A stretch of DNA of 64,000 nt, taken from assembly GCA_928212115.1 (NCBI GenBank), contig CAKMRJ010005523.1, positions 251,721,154 through 251,785,153 on the forward strand, read 5' to 3'. This DNA comes from Lactuca virosa (Eukaryota > Streptophyta > Magnoliopsida > Asterales > Asteraceae). Positions 1 to 11,011 of the stretch are shown here, one piece after another. Position 1 is the first letter of the stretch. Every line of letters begins with the position of its first letter. The notes under the pieces are model-generated. The model made no database searches, was not told the origin of the DNA, and saw only the letters and a list, made by a program, of their open reading frames with translations. The translations under genes and the position numbers were made by a program.

Positions 1-648
1 TTTCCATCTTGATGAGTTACATTCAAGATATAGAGAACTACTAGCTCATCACAGATTTCATGGTGGCCAACCCAAGAGAGAATAATAATGAGTTTAGTAT
101 AGCAGTACATTCATCATCCTAGTTGATTATCCAAAAAATCATCAAAGTTTAATGTAAAAGAAATTAAAATATGGAGGACGACAACACCTGATGGTACCGG
201 TGGTAGAGGCGGTTTTGATTCTTGAAAAACTTCACTAACTTGAGGCATTTTCATAATGTGTCGTTATGCCCGAATAAACATTGAATAATTATGATTTTTT
301 AAACCACTTTTTTCTTCAATCCTCCGTCTTTTTCTTGTGTACCCCCCCTCCCCAACTTTAAGTCTTGGCATTGTCCTCGATGCATCAAAGATAAATTCCT
401 AAAATAATAAAAAAAACACTACAAGCACACAAATCAAATCAAATAAAAATAAACATACACTAACTAGCCCTCAATTTCGCCCGGGGTCCACGATTGCACT
501 TGGCACGTGCAACAAGCCTTTTAAAACCCCTAGGTTTACCCCTAATGGACGAGTGAAGTCTCGTGAGGGTTTACATTGAACACACCCACAAAGTTCCAAA
601 ATTGCCAAGTTTAATGTCATTAGCGGGACCGGTTACCTCGAGCGATGT

Positions 649-1866
649 CTATGGAGGATCATATGTTAGTTGACTTTTGTCAAAGCCAACCTGAGGTCGC
701 TCACCTTACTTGGAGGAACTAGATCATGTGGCAAGCCTTTTTTGGCCTTGTGTAAATCAACTAATTTGTGTTTAATCCTTCCACGATGATGCTTAAACCT
801 TGTTTTGAAGAACCATGCATCTTTCCATCTAGTAACTTCTTTAATCGATACTTGATATCATGTAACACTTTCATTTTTGATTTTTGAGAGTGTGTGTGTA
901 TCATGCTTCTTATTCCCTAATCTTCTTTTCTTGTTTTGACTCACGCAATCATCTAGTGCTTTTGACCTGTTTACATGATAAAACTTTCTCCAAATTATGG
1001 GGGTGCCATAGAGCATATCTGCGGTATGCTCATAGACTAATCATGAATAGTATTGATGACAAACAGGTCACCACTGGTTGTAGGATCATTAGTAGGTCCA
1101 AACAAAAAGAATATATTTTATGGTTTCCACATGTCACATTTATCGCACCTTCATGGCAACTAGTATGAGCATATATAGTTTTCAAAAAAGGACGATCAAT
1201 GATTATACTTTGTGGTTTGTATTTGGCCAATATTTTAAATCCATCAGAAGAAGTTGTGGTCGGTTTTTTTTAAAAGTTGTTGGGTAGGGTGTGGTATTAG
1301 CCTCCACAAACCCCTCCCCAACTTGGACGCTTCTAACTCATGAAACTCTTCATTAGACTTTTCCAATTCAATTACAACTTCTTTGATATCAAACATCCTT
1401 TGGATATCATTATCATTTAAAGGTACATCATCCTCCACCACAACCTCAAGTTCGGGTGTGTAGGATTATGCACAATGTTATCATTGCATGAAAAACTAAC
1501 CTCATTTACTTGAGTAGTGTCTGAAGGTTTACCCGGTGATTGTTGCTTTAGCTGCTCCTTATTTGTGTTAGTTGATCTTCAATCGCCAAAATTGATTTGA
1601 AGTTATCTTCCTCCATGTTGAATGTTTCATTCACATGTCCAACATTTGATCCAACTTCTTTCCGAATGAAGATTCATCTGATTCTTGGTCCTCCAGAAAA
1701 AAACAAGGTGATTCATGGTGTTGGCTTTGAGTTGAATCGTCGGTCCACCAACAATCATCGTCATATGGATCATCACATGTATCATAATTTAAGACTCATA
1801 GTAGAGATCATTATAATATTGATATTGGTCTGAATTTTTCTCTCTCCACTACATGTCCGGATTCAT
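649..1866 (-). pseudogene. gag-like/protease-remnant ORF, array unit 1, broken
   Basis: Counterpart of the intact ORF at 9626-10639, from the equivalent ATG (1864-1866) to the equivalent end. Several single-base insertions and deletions relative to the other units (for example around 1090-1105 and near 1790) split it; only short pieces such as 1244-1441 stay open. Many changes lie in homopolymers, so some may be assembly errors. Confidence 0.65.
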
Positions 1867-2005
1867 GTAAGTATATTTTTTCACTCACCACTGTCCCTAC
1901 ACAAAAAAAAAGTAAAAGAGTGAAGATTCTAAACTAAAAATAAAACAAAATAAAATAAAATAAAAATATAAGGACACTTTAACACAATAATTCAAGCGCA
2001 CAATC

Positions 2006-2023
2006 TCCCTGGCAACGGCGCCA
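2006..2023 (-). other. Primer binding site, array unit 1 (tRNA-Asp type, one mismatch)
   Basis: The plus strand reads TCCCTGGCAACGGCGCCA, the 3' end of plant tRNA-Asp with one change (T for C at position 5), so the minus strand is the PBS. It lies 5 nt from LTR 1. Confidence 0.8.
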
Positions 2024-2028
2024 AATTT

Positions 2029-3680
2029 TGATCGAGGTCGTTGTCTCGGTCAAAAATAAACCTCACACACACACACTAGATAGCTAGGGTAAGTAAGGGT
2101 CGAATCCACGAGGAGGTTGTGGTCAAACTTTGTGTTAAAATAGTTGACGAAAAACTACTAGCAATTGTCACGAAAAAAGATTAAAGCAAAGATCAAACAA
2201 AAAGCATGGAAATTTATTAATTAAAACGAAAATCTCAACGAGAAAACTAGAGTACTCCCGGTTCAGTTATGGACAGTTTAGATTCACACACTTTCTTCCC
2301 TAGAATCCTAATTCAATTACTTAGATGCAATTGGGGTTTATTAGCTTGTAACACATAGTTTTGGGCACACTAGATGTTTATTTAACTAGTTGTCTTACTC
2401 CTTTATGTCTAAACAGATTAGGAACAATTAGTGAACTAGCAATGAAGTGTCTTACAACTACCTATTACCTATTAAGATCAATATCATAAGTTGGAATAAT
2501 ATATGTTGATTCAATCACTTGTCTTTATTGCTAAACTAATTGAACTTGGAACAAATGATGAATTGACAATAAACTATTTTAATTATGACATCAAACAATT
2601 AATAACAACCCAGTTCCAATTATAATTACCAAATATCATCACATGAAGCATAAAACAATAATTGAAATTAACTAGAATCAAGTAATAATCAAGTGTGTTC
2701 ATCCAAAAGTCATAAACATCCCTGGAAGTAACCCTAATGATTTAGCCTTCCATTGAGTTCATAAAAACACTAACTTGGATGAAATAAATGAAATGCATAA
2801 TAGAACTCATAAACAAACTTAGAATCATCAAACAAATGTAGCCTAATGATTATCAAAGTATAGAACAAATAAACCTTGGGAAGAAGTAATCGTTTCTGAA
2901 AATTACTAGAATTGATGAGAATCACCGGTTGAATGATCTTCAAATGTTGCTTGATTATGAACTTGATGATTTCTTGCCTCGGATTTGGAAATTGATGATC
3001 AGAAATGCGTTTGGAGAAGGTTTGAATCTGTTTGGAACCCTCCAAAACTGTGTAAAATCGCAGGGGAGAAGTCCAAAGTCGATTAGGGTTAAATCTCCTT
3101 TAAATAGGTGCTGAAAAACTGATTTTCGGAGCTGTTTCCGCGTCGGCGTCCTAGTAGGCGTCTTAGACGTCATATAGGACGTCCGGGCATCCTTCAGGAC
3201 GTTTTATATGTCTTCTGCCGTCCTTGATATGCACTTGAAAATGGCCTAAAACGGGTAGGCGTCCTAGGGGGCGTCTTAGACGCGTTCTAGGACGTCTCTC
3301 ATCTTTGTTGCCCCTTTTTGGTGATGAAAACGGTAGAATCAGTAAAAATGCAAAACATGAAAGTTGTAGGAAATTTTGTCTAGTTTCCAGAACTTCTTCT
3401 TCATGTCAATCGGAGCTCTAGATCTTGAGATATGATCAAAACATTGAAGAGTGGTCAAATTTCTCAGCACCATTTTTCTTCATTCTTTTAGCAATTCGTC
3501 TCCCACGCTTGTTTAGCTTCATTTTGCTCGTTTTTCTTGCAGGTTCCGCCCACTTTAGCACTATATATTGACCTGCATATGAAGTTCAACAACTCATGAA
3601 AGTAGTGACATTCTTGGGCAATTATACATCAATTCAACAGATTTATAACAATTTAATACATTCATAAAATACACTTATCA
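2029..3680 (-). repeat. Array LTR 1 (1652 bp)
   Basis: Bounded on the plus strand by TGATCGAGG next to the primer site and by ACACTTATCA next to the polypurine tract, so the minus-strand LTR begins TGATAAG and ends CGATCA, with TGAT/ATCA inverted ends. It contains a (CA)n run near its primer-site end. It differs from the other copies by scattered single-base indels. Confidence 0.85.
3099..3296 (-). promoter_or_regulatory. U3 promoter block of array LTR 1
   Basis: The minus strand has TATTTAAA (3099-3106), preceded upstream (3139-3296) by a CpG-rich cluster of repeated GGCGTCCTAG, TTAGACGTC and AGGACGTC-type words in both orientations. Confidence 0.6.
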
Positions 3681-3682
3681 AA

Positions 3683-3695
3683 CCTCCCCAACTTT
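3683..3695 (-). other. Polypurine tract at LTR 1
   Basis: The minus strand reads AAAGTTGGGGAGG, two bases before the TGATAAG start of LTR 1; this is the expected position for plus-strand priming. Confidence 0.78.
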
Positions 3696-4080
3696 ATTCC
3701 AAACTCGTCCAAGATTGGCCTGAAATAATTAGTGTATTCTTACTCTCTCATCCTAGGAAAAACTCAATGGAATCACGAATTCCGTACATTTTATCACAAT
3801 ATTTTTGATAGCACAATATATTGATTTTGGGGATTATTAGTTTTCTTATCCGGACTTTTAAACTCAAAACAATTGTTATGCTTATTTTACTTTGTTGTTT
3901 GAAATCCTCCATTTTTTGAACCCTTTCCAATAATCAATCTCATGAGTAATCAGTTGAACTTATTGCCAAAGTCCCGTTTTCAAGGTTCACTAACATAGTT
4001 AGCGCGGTCTGTAACATTTAATGGACCAACCCATACACCTCCCGCTATCGAGGGGTCACATATTGTTTCAAACAATGTCT

Positions 4081-4308
4081 TCAACTTGAACTTTTCTTCA
4101 TATTTATCTTGATTGTGCATTCTTCAAGGTCTTTGATGGCTTCATCTGATTTGATCATCTTTGTATTTGACTTGAGTTTGAATATATTTACTTGCAAGTT
4201 CTTCAATGTCTTCTGATGCTTTTTGGTTGTGTGAAAACAATAATAGTCCCCTCCCAACCCCAAAGGCGCAGGAGTAAGTATGAACAAGTACTCAGAGCGT
4301 GATGACAC
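4081..4308 (-). CDS. Small second open frame of the array element, unit 2 (75 aa, no ATG)
   Basis: Open frame between the gag-like ORF and the 3' LTR, where a complete element would carry pol. The predicted peptide has a short Gly/Pro-rich patch (LTPAPLGLGGDYY) then a Lys-rich helix-like stretch. It begins at GTG rather than ATG; the frame is open further upstream (ARAYDLSIEDPTEQY) to a TGA. I do not recognise it. It may be a remnant of a spliced or frameshifted ORF. Confidence 0.3.
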   Translation of the reverse strand: MSSRSEYLFILTPAPLGLGGDYYCFHTTKKHQKTLKNLQVNIFKLKSNTKMIKSDEAIKDLEECTIKINMKKSSS

Positions 4309-5141
4309 ATATTGTTCGGTTGGGTCCTCAATTGAAAGATCGTAGGCTCGAGCTAAAAACCTTCATTTTTCAAACACTTGGGTATTTCACATAACAATTT
4401 TTTAAATAAATATAAATATTTCCAAAACCGGCTGAGCAACCCAGAAAATCAATATTAAATAGATATTATGACTCGTTGTACGAAACTCCTATCATTTTCC
4501 ATCTTGACGAGTTACATTCAAGATATAGAGAAGCTACTAGCTCATCACAGATTTCATGTTGGCCAACCCAAGAGAGAATAATAATGAGTTTAGTATAGCA
4601 GTGCATTCATCCTAAGTTGATTATCCAAAAAAAATCATCAAAGTTAATGTAAAAGAAATTAAAAATATGGAGGACGACACACCTGATGGTACCGGTGGTA
4701 GAGGCGGTTTTGATTCTTGAAAAACTTCACTAACTTGAGGCATTTTCATAATGTTTCGTTATGCCCGAATAAACATTGAATAATTATGATTTTTTTAAAC
4801 CACTTTTTCTTCAATCCTCCGTCTTTTTCTTGTGTACACCCCCTCCCCAACTTTAAGTCTTGCATTGTCCCCGAAGCATCAAAAGATAAATTCCTAAAAT
4901 AATAAAAAAAAACAACTACAAGCACACAAATCAAATCAAATAAAAATAAACTACACTAACTAGCCCTCAATTTCACCGGGGTCCACGATTGCACTTGGCA
5001 CGTGCAACAAGCCTTTTAAACCCCTAGGTTACCCCTAATGGACGAGTGAAGTCTCGTGAGGGTTTACATTGAATACACCCACAAAGTTCCAAAATTGCCA
5101 AGTTTAATGTCATTAGCGGGACCGGTTACCTCGAGCGATGT

Positions 5142-6354
5142 CTATGGAGGATCATATGTTAGTTGACTTTTGTGAAAGCCAACATGAGGTCGCTCACCTT
5201 ACTTGGAGGAACTAGATCATGTGGCAAGCCTTTTTTGGCCTTGTGTAAATCAACTAATTGTGTTTAATCCTTCCACGATGATGCTTAAACCTTGTTTTGA
5301 AGAACCATGCATCTTTCCATCTAGTAAACTTCTTTAATCGATACTTGATATCATGTAACACTTTCATTTTTGATTTGAGAGTGTGTGTAATCATGCTTCT
5401 TATTCCCTAATCTTCTTTTCTTGTTTGACTCACACAATCATCTAGTGCTTTTGACCTGTTACATGATAAAACTTTCTCCAAATTGTGGGTGGTGCCATAG
5501 AGCATATTTGCGGTATGCTCATAGACATAATCATGAATAGTATTGATGACAAACAGGTCACCACTGGTTGTAGGATCATTAGTAGGTCCAAACAAAGAAA
5601 TATTACTTTATGGTTTCCACATGTCACATTTATCGCACCTTCATGGCAACTAATATGAGCATATATAGTTTTCAAAAAAGGACGATCAATGATTATACTT
5701 TGTGTTTGTATTTGGCCAATATTTTAGAATCCATCAGAAGAAGTTGTGGGTCGGTTTTTTTAAAAGTTGTTGGGTAGGGTGTGGTATTAGCCTCCACAAA
5801 CCTCTCCCCAACTTTGGACGCTTCTAACTCATGAAACTCTTCATTAGACTTTTCCAATTCAATTACAACTTCTTTGATATCAAACATCCTTTGGGTATCA
5901 TTATCATTTAAAGGTACATCAACCTCCACCACAACCTCAAGTTCGGGTGGTGTAGATTATGCACAATGTTATCATTGCATAGAAACTAACCTCATTTACT
6001 TGAGTAGTGTCTGAAGGTTTACCCGTGATTGTTGCTTTAGCTGCTCCGTTATTTGTTTTAGTTGATCTTCAATCGCCAAAATTGATTTGAAGTTATCTTC
6101 CTCCATGTTGAATGTTTCATTCAACATGTCCAACATTTGATCCAACTTCTTTCCGAATGAAGATTCATCTGATTCTTGGTCCTCCAGAAAACAAGGTGAT
6201 TCATGGTGTTGGCTTTGAGTTGAATCGTCGGTCCACAACAATCATCGTCATATGGATCATCACATGTATCATAATTATAAGACTCATAGTAGAGATCATT
6301 ATAATATTGATATTGGTCTGAATTTTCTCTCTTCCACTACATGTCCGGATTCAT
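5142..6354 (-). pseudogene. gag-like/protease-remnant ORF, array unit 2, broken
   Basis: Counterpart of the intact ORF of units 3 and 4. At least three frame breaks separate open pieces at 5996-6241, 5693-5932, 5442-5675 and 5407-5595. One is the loss of an A near 5592, a change shared with unit 5. Another is a missing C near 6234 compared with units 3-5. The protein pieces are otherwise the same. Confidence 0.65.
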
Positions 6355-6494
6355 GTAAGTATATTTTTTCACTCACCACTGTCCCTACACAAAAAAACAG
6401 TAAAAGAGTGAAGATTCTAAACTAAAAATAAAACAAAATAAAATAAAATAAAAATATAAGGACTACTTTAACACAATAATTCAAGCGCACAATC

Positions 6495-6512
6495 TCCCCG
6501 GCAACGGCGCCA
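6495..6512 (-). other. Primer binding site, array unit 2 (tRNA-Asp)
   Basis: The plus strand reads TCCCCGGCAACGGCGCCA, matching the 3' 18 nt of plant tRNA-Asp as I know it; its complement is the PBS. Five bases separate it from LTR 2. tRNA-Asp priming is typical of several plant Ty3/gypsy lineages, Athila among them. Confidence 0.87.
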
Positions 6513-6517
6513 AATTT

Positions 6518-8167
6518 TGATCGAGGTCGTTATCTCGGTCAAAAATAACCTCACACACACACACACTAGATAGCTAGGGTAAGTAAGGGTCGAATCCACG
6601 AGGAGGTTGTGGTCAAACTTTGTGTTAAAATAGTTGACGAAAAACTACTAGCAATTGTCACGAAAAAGATTAAAGCAAAGATCAAACAAAAAGCATGGAA
6701 ATTTATTAATTAAAACGAAAATCTCAACGAGAAAACTAGAGTACTCCCGGTTCAGTTATGGACAGTTTAGATTCACACACTTTCTTCCCTAGAATCCTAA
6801 TTCAATTACTTAGATGCAATTGGGGTTTATTAGCTTGTAACACATAGTTTTGGGCACACTAGATGTTTATTTAACTAGTTGTCTTACTCCTTTATGTCTA
6901 AACAGATTAGGAACAATTAGTGAACTAGCAATGAAGTGTCTTACAACTACCTATTACCATATTAAGATCAATATCATAAGTTGGAATAATATATGTTGAT
7001 TCAATCACTTGTCTTTATTGCTAAACTAATTGAACTTGGAACAAATGATGAATTGACAATAAACTATTTTAATTATGACATCAAACAATTAATACAACCC
7101 AGTTCCAATTATAATTACCAAATATCATCACATGAAGCATAAAACAATAATTGAAATTAACTAGAATCAAGTAATAATCAAGTGTGTTCATCCAAAAGTC
7201 ATAAACATCCCAGAAGTAACCCTAATGATTTAGCCTTCCATTGAGTTCATAAAAACACTAACTTGGATGAAATAAATGAAATGCATAATAGAACTCATAA
7301 ACAAACTTAGAATCATCAAACAAATGTAGCCTAATGATTATCAAAGTATAGAACAAATAAACCTTGGGAAGAAGTAATCGTTTCTGAAAATTACTAGAAT
7401 TGATGAGAATCACCGGTTGAATGATCTTCAAATGTTGCTTGATTATGAACTTGATGATTTCTTGCCTCGGATTTGGAAATTGATGATCAGAAATGCGTTT
7501 GGAGAAGGTTTGAATCTGTTTGGAACCCTCCAAAACTGTGTAAAATCGCAGGGGAGAAGTCCAAATTCGATTAGGGTTAAATCTCCTTTAAATAGGTGCT
7601 GAAAAACTGATTTTCGGAGCTGTTTTCCGCGTCGGCGTCCTAGTAGGCGTCTTAGACGTCATATAGGACGTCCGGGCATCCTTCAGGACGTTTTATATGT
7701 CTTCTGCCGTCCTTGATATGCACTTGAAAATGGCCTAAAACGGGTAGGCGTCCTAGGGGGCGTCTTAGACGCGTTCTAGGACGTCTCTCATCTTTGTTGC
7801 CCCTTTTGGTGATGAAAACGGTAGAATCAGTAAAAATGCAAAACATGAAAGTTGTAGGAAATTTTGTCTAGTTTCCAGAACTTCTTCATTCATGTCAATC
7901 GGAGCTCTAGATCTTGAGATATGATCAAAACATTGAAAGTGGTCAAATTTCTCAGCACCATTTTTCTTCATTCTTTTAGCAATTCGTCTCCCACGCTTGT
8001 TAGCTTCATTTTGCTCGTTTTTCTTGCAGGTTCCGCCCACTTTAGCACTATATATTGACCTGCATATGAAGTTCAACAACTCATCAAAGTAGTGACATTC
8101 TTGGGCAATTATACATCAATTCAACAGATTTATAACAATTTAATACATTCATAAAATACACTTATCA
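6518..8167 (-). repeat. Array LTR 2 (1650 bp)
   Basis: Same termini as LTR 1: TGATCGAGG on the left and CTTATCA on the right in plus orientation. It lies between the primer site at 6495-6512 and the polypurine tract at 8170-8182, so it belongs to both neighbouring internal regions. Confidence 0.87.
7587..7786 (-). promoter_or_regulatory. U3 promoter block of array LTR 2
   Basis: TATTTAAA on the minus strand at 7587-7594, with the GACGTC/GGCGTCCTAG cluster upstream at 7628-7786. Confidence 0.6.
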
Positions 8168-8169
8168 AA

Positions 8170-8182
8170 CCTCCCCAACTTT
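8170..8182 (-). other. Polypurine tract at LTR 2
   Basis: The minus strand reads AAAGTTGGGGAGG immediately before LTR 2. Two similar tracts lie further inside the same internal region, at 9323-9338 and 10292-10306. Confidence 0.8.
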
Positions 8183-8627
8183 ATTCCAAACTCGTCCCAA
8201 GATTGGCCTGAAATAATTAGTGTATTCTTACTCTCTCATCCTAGGAAAAACTCAATGGAATCACGAATTCCGTACATTTTATCACAATATTTTTGATAGC
8301 ACAATATATTGATTTTGGGGATTATTAGTTTCTTATCCGGACTTTTAAACTCAAAACAATTGTTATGCTTATTTTACTTTGTTGTTTGAAATCCTCCACT
8401 TTTTGAACCCTTTCTAATAATCAATCTCATGAGTAATCAGTTGAACTTATTGCCAAATTCCCGTTTTCAAGGTTCACTAACATAGTTAGCGCGGTCTGTA
8501 ACATTTAATGGACCAACCCATACACTCCCGCTATCGAGGGGTCACATATTGTTTCAAACAATGTCTTCAACTTGAACTTTTCTTCATATTTATCTTGATT
8601 GTGCATTCTTCAAGGTCTTTGATGGCT

Positions 8628-8816
8628 TCATCTGATTTGATCATCTTTGTATTTGACTTGAGTTTGAATATATTTACTTGCAAGTTCTTCAATGTCTTCT
8701 GATGCTTTTGGTTGTGTGAAAACAATAATAGTCCCCTCCCAACCCCAAAGGCGCAGGAGTAAGTATGAACAAGTACTCAGAGCGTGATGACACATATTGT
8801 TCGGTTGGGTCCTCAA
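8628..8816 (-). pseudogene. Small second open frame, unit 3, frameshifted
   Basis: Counterpart of 13066-13293. A missing T near 8707 shifts the frame, so the C-terminal half is read differently from the other units. Confidence 0.35.
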
Positions 8817-9322
8817 TTGAAAGATCGTAGGCTCGAGCTAAAAACCTTCATTTTTAAAACACTTGGGTATTTCACATAACAATTTTTTAAATAAATATAA
8901 ATATTTCCAAAACCGGCTGAGCAACCCAGAAAATCAATATTAAATAGATATTATGACTCGTTGTACGAAACTCCTATCATTTTCCATCTTGATGAGTTAC
9001 ATTCAAGATATAGAGAAGCTACTAGCTCATCACAGATTTCATGGTGGCCAACCCAAGAGAGAATAATAATGAGTTTAGTATAGCAGTGCATTCATCCTAA
9101 GTTGATTATCCAAAAAAATCATCAAAGTTAATGTAAAAGAAATTAAAAATATGGAGGACGACACACCTGATGGTACCGGTGGTAGAGGCGGTTTTGATTC
9201 TTGAAAAACTTCACTAACTTGAGGCATTTTCATAATGTTTCGTTATGCCCGAATAAACATTGAATAATTATGATTTTTTTAAACCACTTTTTCTTCAATC
9301 CTCCGTCTTTTTCTTGTGTACA

Positions 9323-9338
9323 CCCCCTCCCCAACTTT
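9323..9338 (-). other. Second, internal polypurine tract (unit 3; also in the other units)
   Basis: The minus strand reads AAAGTTGGGGAGGGGG, a longer version of the LTR-adjacent tract. It lies in the non-coding part between the gag-like ORF and the second frame. Equivalent sites occur at about 342-359 and 4839-4854 and in the later units. It may be a central tract or a remnant of an older junction. Confidence 0.6.
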
Positions 9339-9625
9339 AAGTCTTGCATTGTCCCCGATGCATCAAAAGATAAATTCCTAAAATAATAAAAAAAAACAAC
9401 TACAAGCACACAAATCAAATCAAATAAAAATAAACTACACTAACTAGCCCTCAATTTCACCGGGGTCCACGATTGCACTTGGCACGTGCAACAAGCCTTT
9501 TAAACCCCTAGGTTACCCCTAATGGACGAGTGAAGTCTCGTGAGGGTTTACATTGAATACACCCACAAAGTTCCAAAATTGCCAAGTTTAATGTCATTAG
9601 CGGGACCGGTTACCTCGAGCGATGT

Positions 9626-10639
9626 CTATGGAGGATCATATGTTAGTTGACTTTTGTGAAAGCCAACCATGAGGTCGCTCACCTTACTTGGAGGAACTAG
9701 ATCATGTGGCAAGCCTTTTTTGGCCTTGTGTAAATCAACTAATTTGTGTTTAATCCTTCCACGATGATGCTTAAACCTTGTTTTGAAGAACCATGCATCT
9801 TTCCATCTAGTAAACTTCTTTAATCGATACTTGATATCATGTAACACTTTCATTTTTGATTTTTGAGAGTGTGTGTAATCATGCTTCTTATTCCCTAATC
9901 TTCTTTTCTTGTTTTGACTCACACAATCATCTAGTGCTTTTGACCTGTTACATGATAAAACTTTCTCCAAATTGTGGGTGGTGCCATAGAGCATATTTGC
10001 GGTATGCTCATAGACATAATCATGAATAGTATTGATGACAAACAGGTCACCACTGGTTGTAGGATCATTAGTAGGTCCAAACAAAAGAAATATTACTTTA
10101 TGGTTTCCACATGTCACATTTATCGCACCTTCATGGCAACTAATATGAGCATATATAGTTTTCAAAAAAGGACGATCAATGATTATACTTTGTGGTTTGT
10201 ATTTGGCCAATATTTTAGAATCCATCAGAAGAAGTTGTGGGTCGGTTTTTTTAAAAGTTGTTGGGTAGGGTGTGGTATTAGCCTCCACAAACCTCTCCCC
10301 AACTTTGGACGCTTCTAACTCATGAAACTCTTCATTAGACTTTTCCAATTCAATTACAACTTCTTTGATATCAAACATCCTTTGGGTATCATTATCATTT
10401 AAAGGTACATCATCCTCCACCACAACCTCAAGTTCGGGTGGTGTAGGATTATGCACAATGTTATCATTGCATAGAAAACTAACCTCATTTACTTGAGTAG
10501 TGTCTGAAGGTTTACCCGGTGATTGTTGCTTTAGCTGCTCCGTTATTTGTTTTAGTTGATCTTCAATCGCCAAAATTGATTTGAAGTTATCTTCCTCCAT
10601 GTTGAATGTTTCATTCAACATGTCCAACATTTGATCCAA
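9626..10639 (-). CDS. Gag-like protein with C-terminal retropepsin remnant, array unit 3 (337 aa)
   Basis: Longest intact ORF of the array unit. Residues about 20-40 look like a coiled coil (IEDQLKQITEQLKQQ). Residues about 150-186 (core IIIDRPFLKT, then a CHEG-containing stretch) resemble the C-terminal half of Ty3/gypsy retropepsins, the IILGRPFL...EG pattern. The N-terminal half with the catalytic DSG/DTG is not visible. Residues about 242-310 are very basic. The start used is the first ATG with an uninterrupted frame. The same frame extends 70 codons further to an ATG at 10847-10849, but one TAG (10832-10834) lies six codons into that extension. No zinc knuckle, RT or integrase follows, so the element must depend on other elements. 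The gag/protease call is a judgement from motif pattern. Confidence 0.6.
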   Translation of the reverse strand: MDQMLDMLNETFNMEEDNFKSILAIEDQLKQITEQLKQQSPGKPSDTTQVNEVSFLCNDNIVHNPTPPELEVVVEDDVPLNDNDTQRMFDIKEVVIELEKSNEEFHELEASKVGERFVEANTTPYPTTFKKTDPQLLLMDSKILAKYKPQSIIIDRPFLKTIYAHISCHEGAINVTCGNHKVIFLLFGPTNDPTTSGDLFVINTIHDYVYEHTANMLYGTTHNLEKVLSCNRSKALDDCVSQNKKRRLGNKKHDYTHSQKSKMKVLHDIKYRLKKFTRWKDAWFFKTRFKHHRGRIKHKLVDLHKAKKGLPHDLVPPSKVSDLMVGFHKSQLTYDPP

Positions 10640-10988
10640 CTTCTTTCCGAATGAAGATTCATCTGATTCTTGGTCCTCCAGAAAACAAGGTGATTCATGG
10701 TGTTGGCTTTGAGTTGAATCGTCGGTCCACCAACAATCATCGTCATATGGATCATCACATGTATCATAATTATAAGACTCATAGTAGAGATCATTATAAT
10801 ATTGATATTGGTCTGAATTTTCTCTCTTCCACTACATGTCCGGATTCATGTAAGTATATTTTTTCACTCACCACTGTCCCTACACAAAAAACAGTAAAAG
10901 AGTGAAGATTCTAAACTAAAAATAAAACAAAATAAAATAAAATAAAAATATAAGGACTACTTTAACACAATAATTCAAGCGCACAATC

Positions 10989-11006
10989 TCCCCGGCAACG
11001 GCGCCA
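10989..11006 (-). other. Primer binding site, array unit 3 (tRNA-Asp)
   Basis: Perfect 18-nt tRNA-Asp 3' end on the plus strand, 5 nt from LTR 3. It fixes the transcription direction of the array as minus. Confidence 0.88.
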
Positions 11007-11011
11007 AATTT

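Noticed and set aside
9974..10318. Plus-strand open frame of 114 aa opposite the gag-like ORF (also at 14474-14818)
   Set aside because: It lies wholly antisense to the better-supported minus-strand ORF, has no recognisable motif and repeats only because the array repeats.
10989..11006. tRNA-Asp gene fragment
   Set aside because: Only the 3' 18 nt match; no tRNA body or other stem is present, and the position next to an LTR explains it as a primer binding site.
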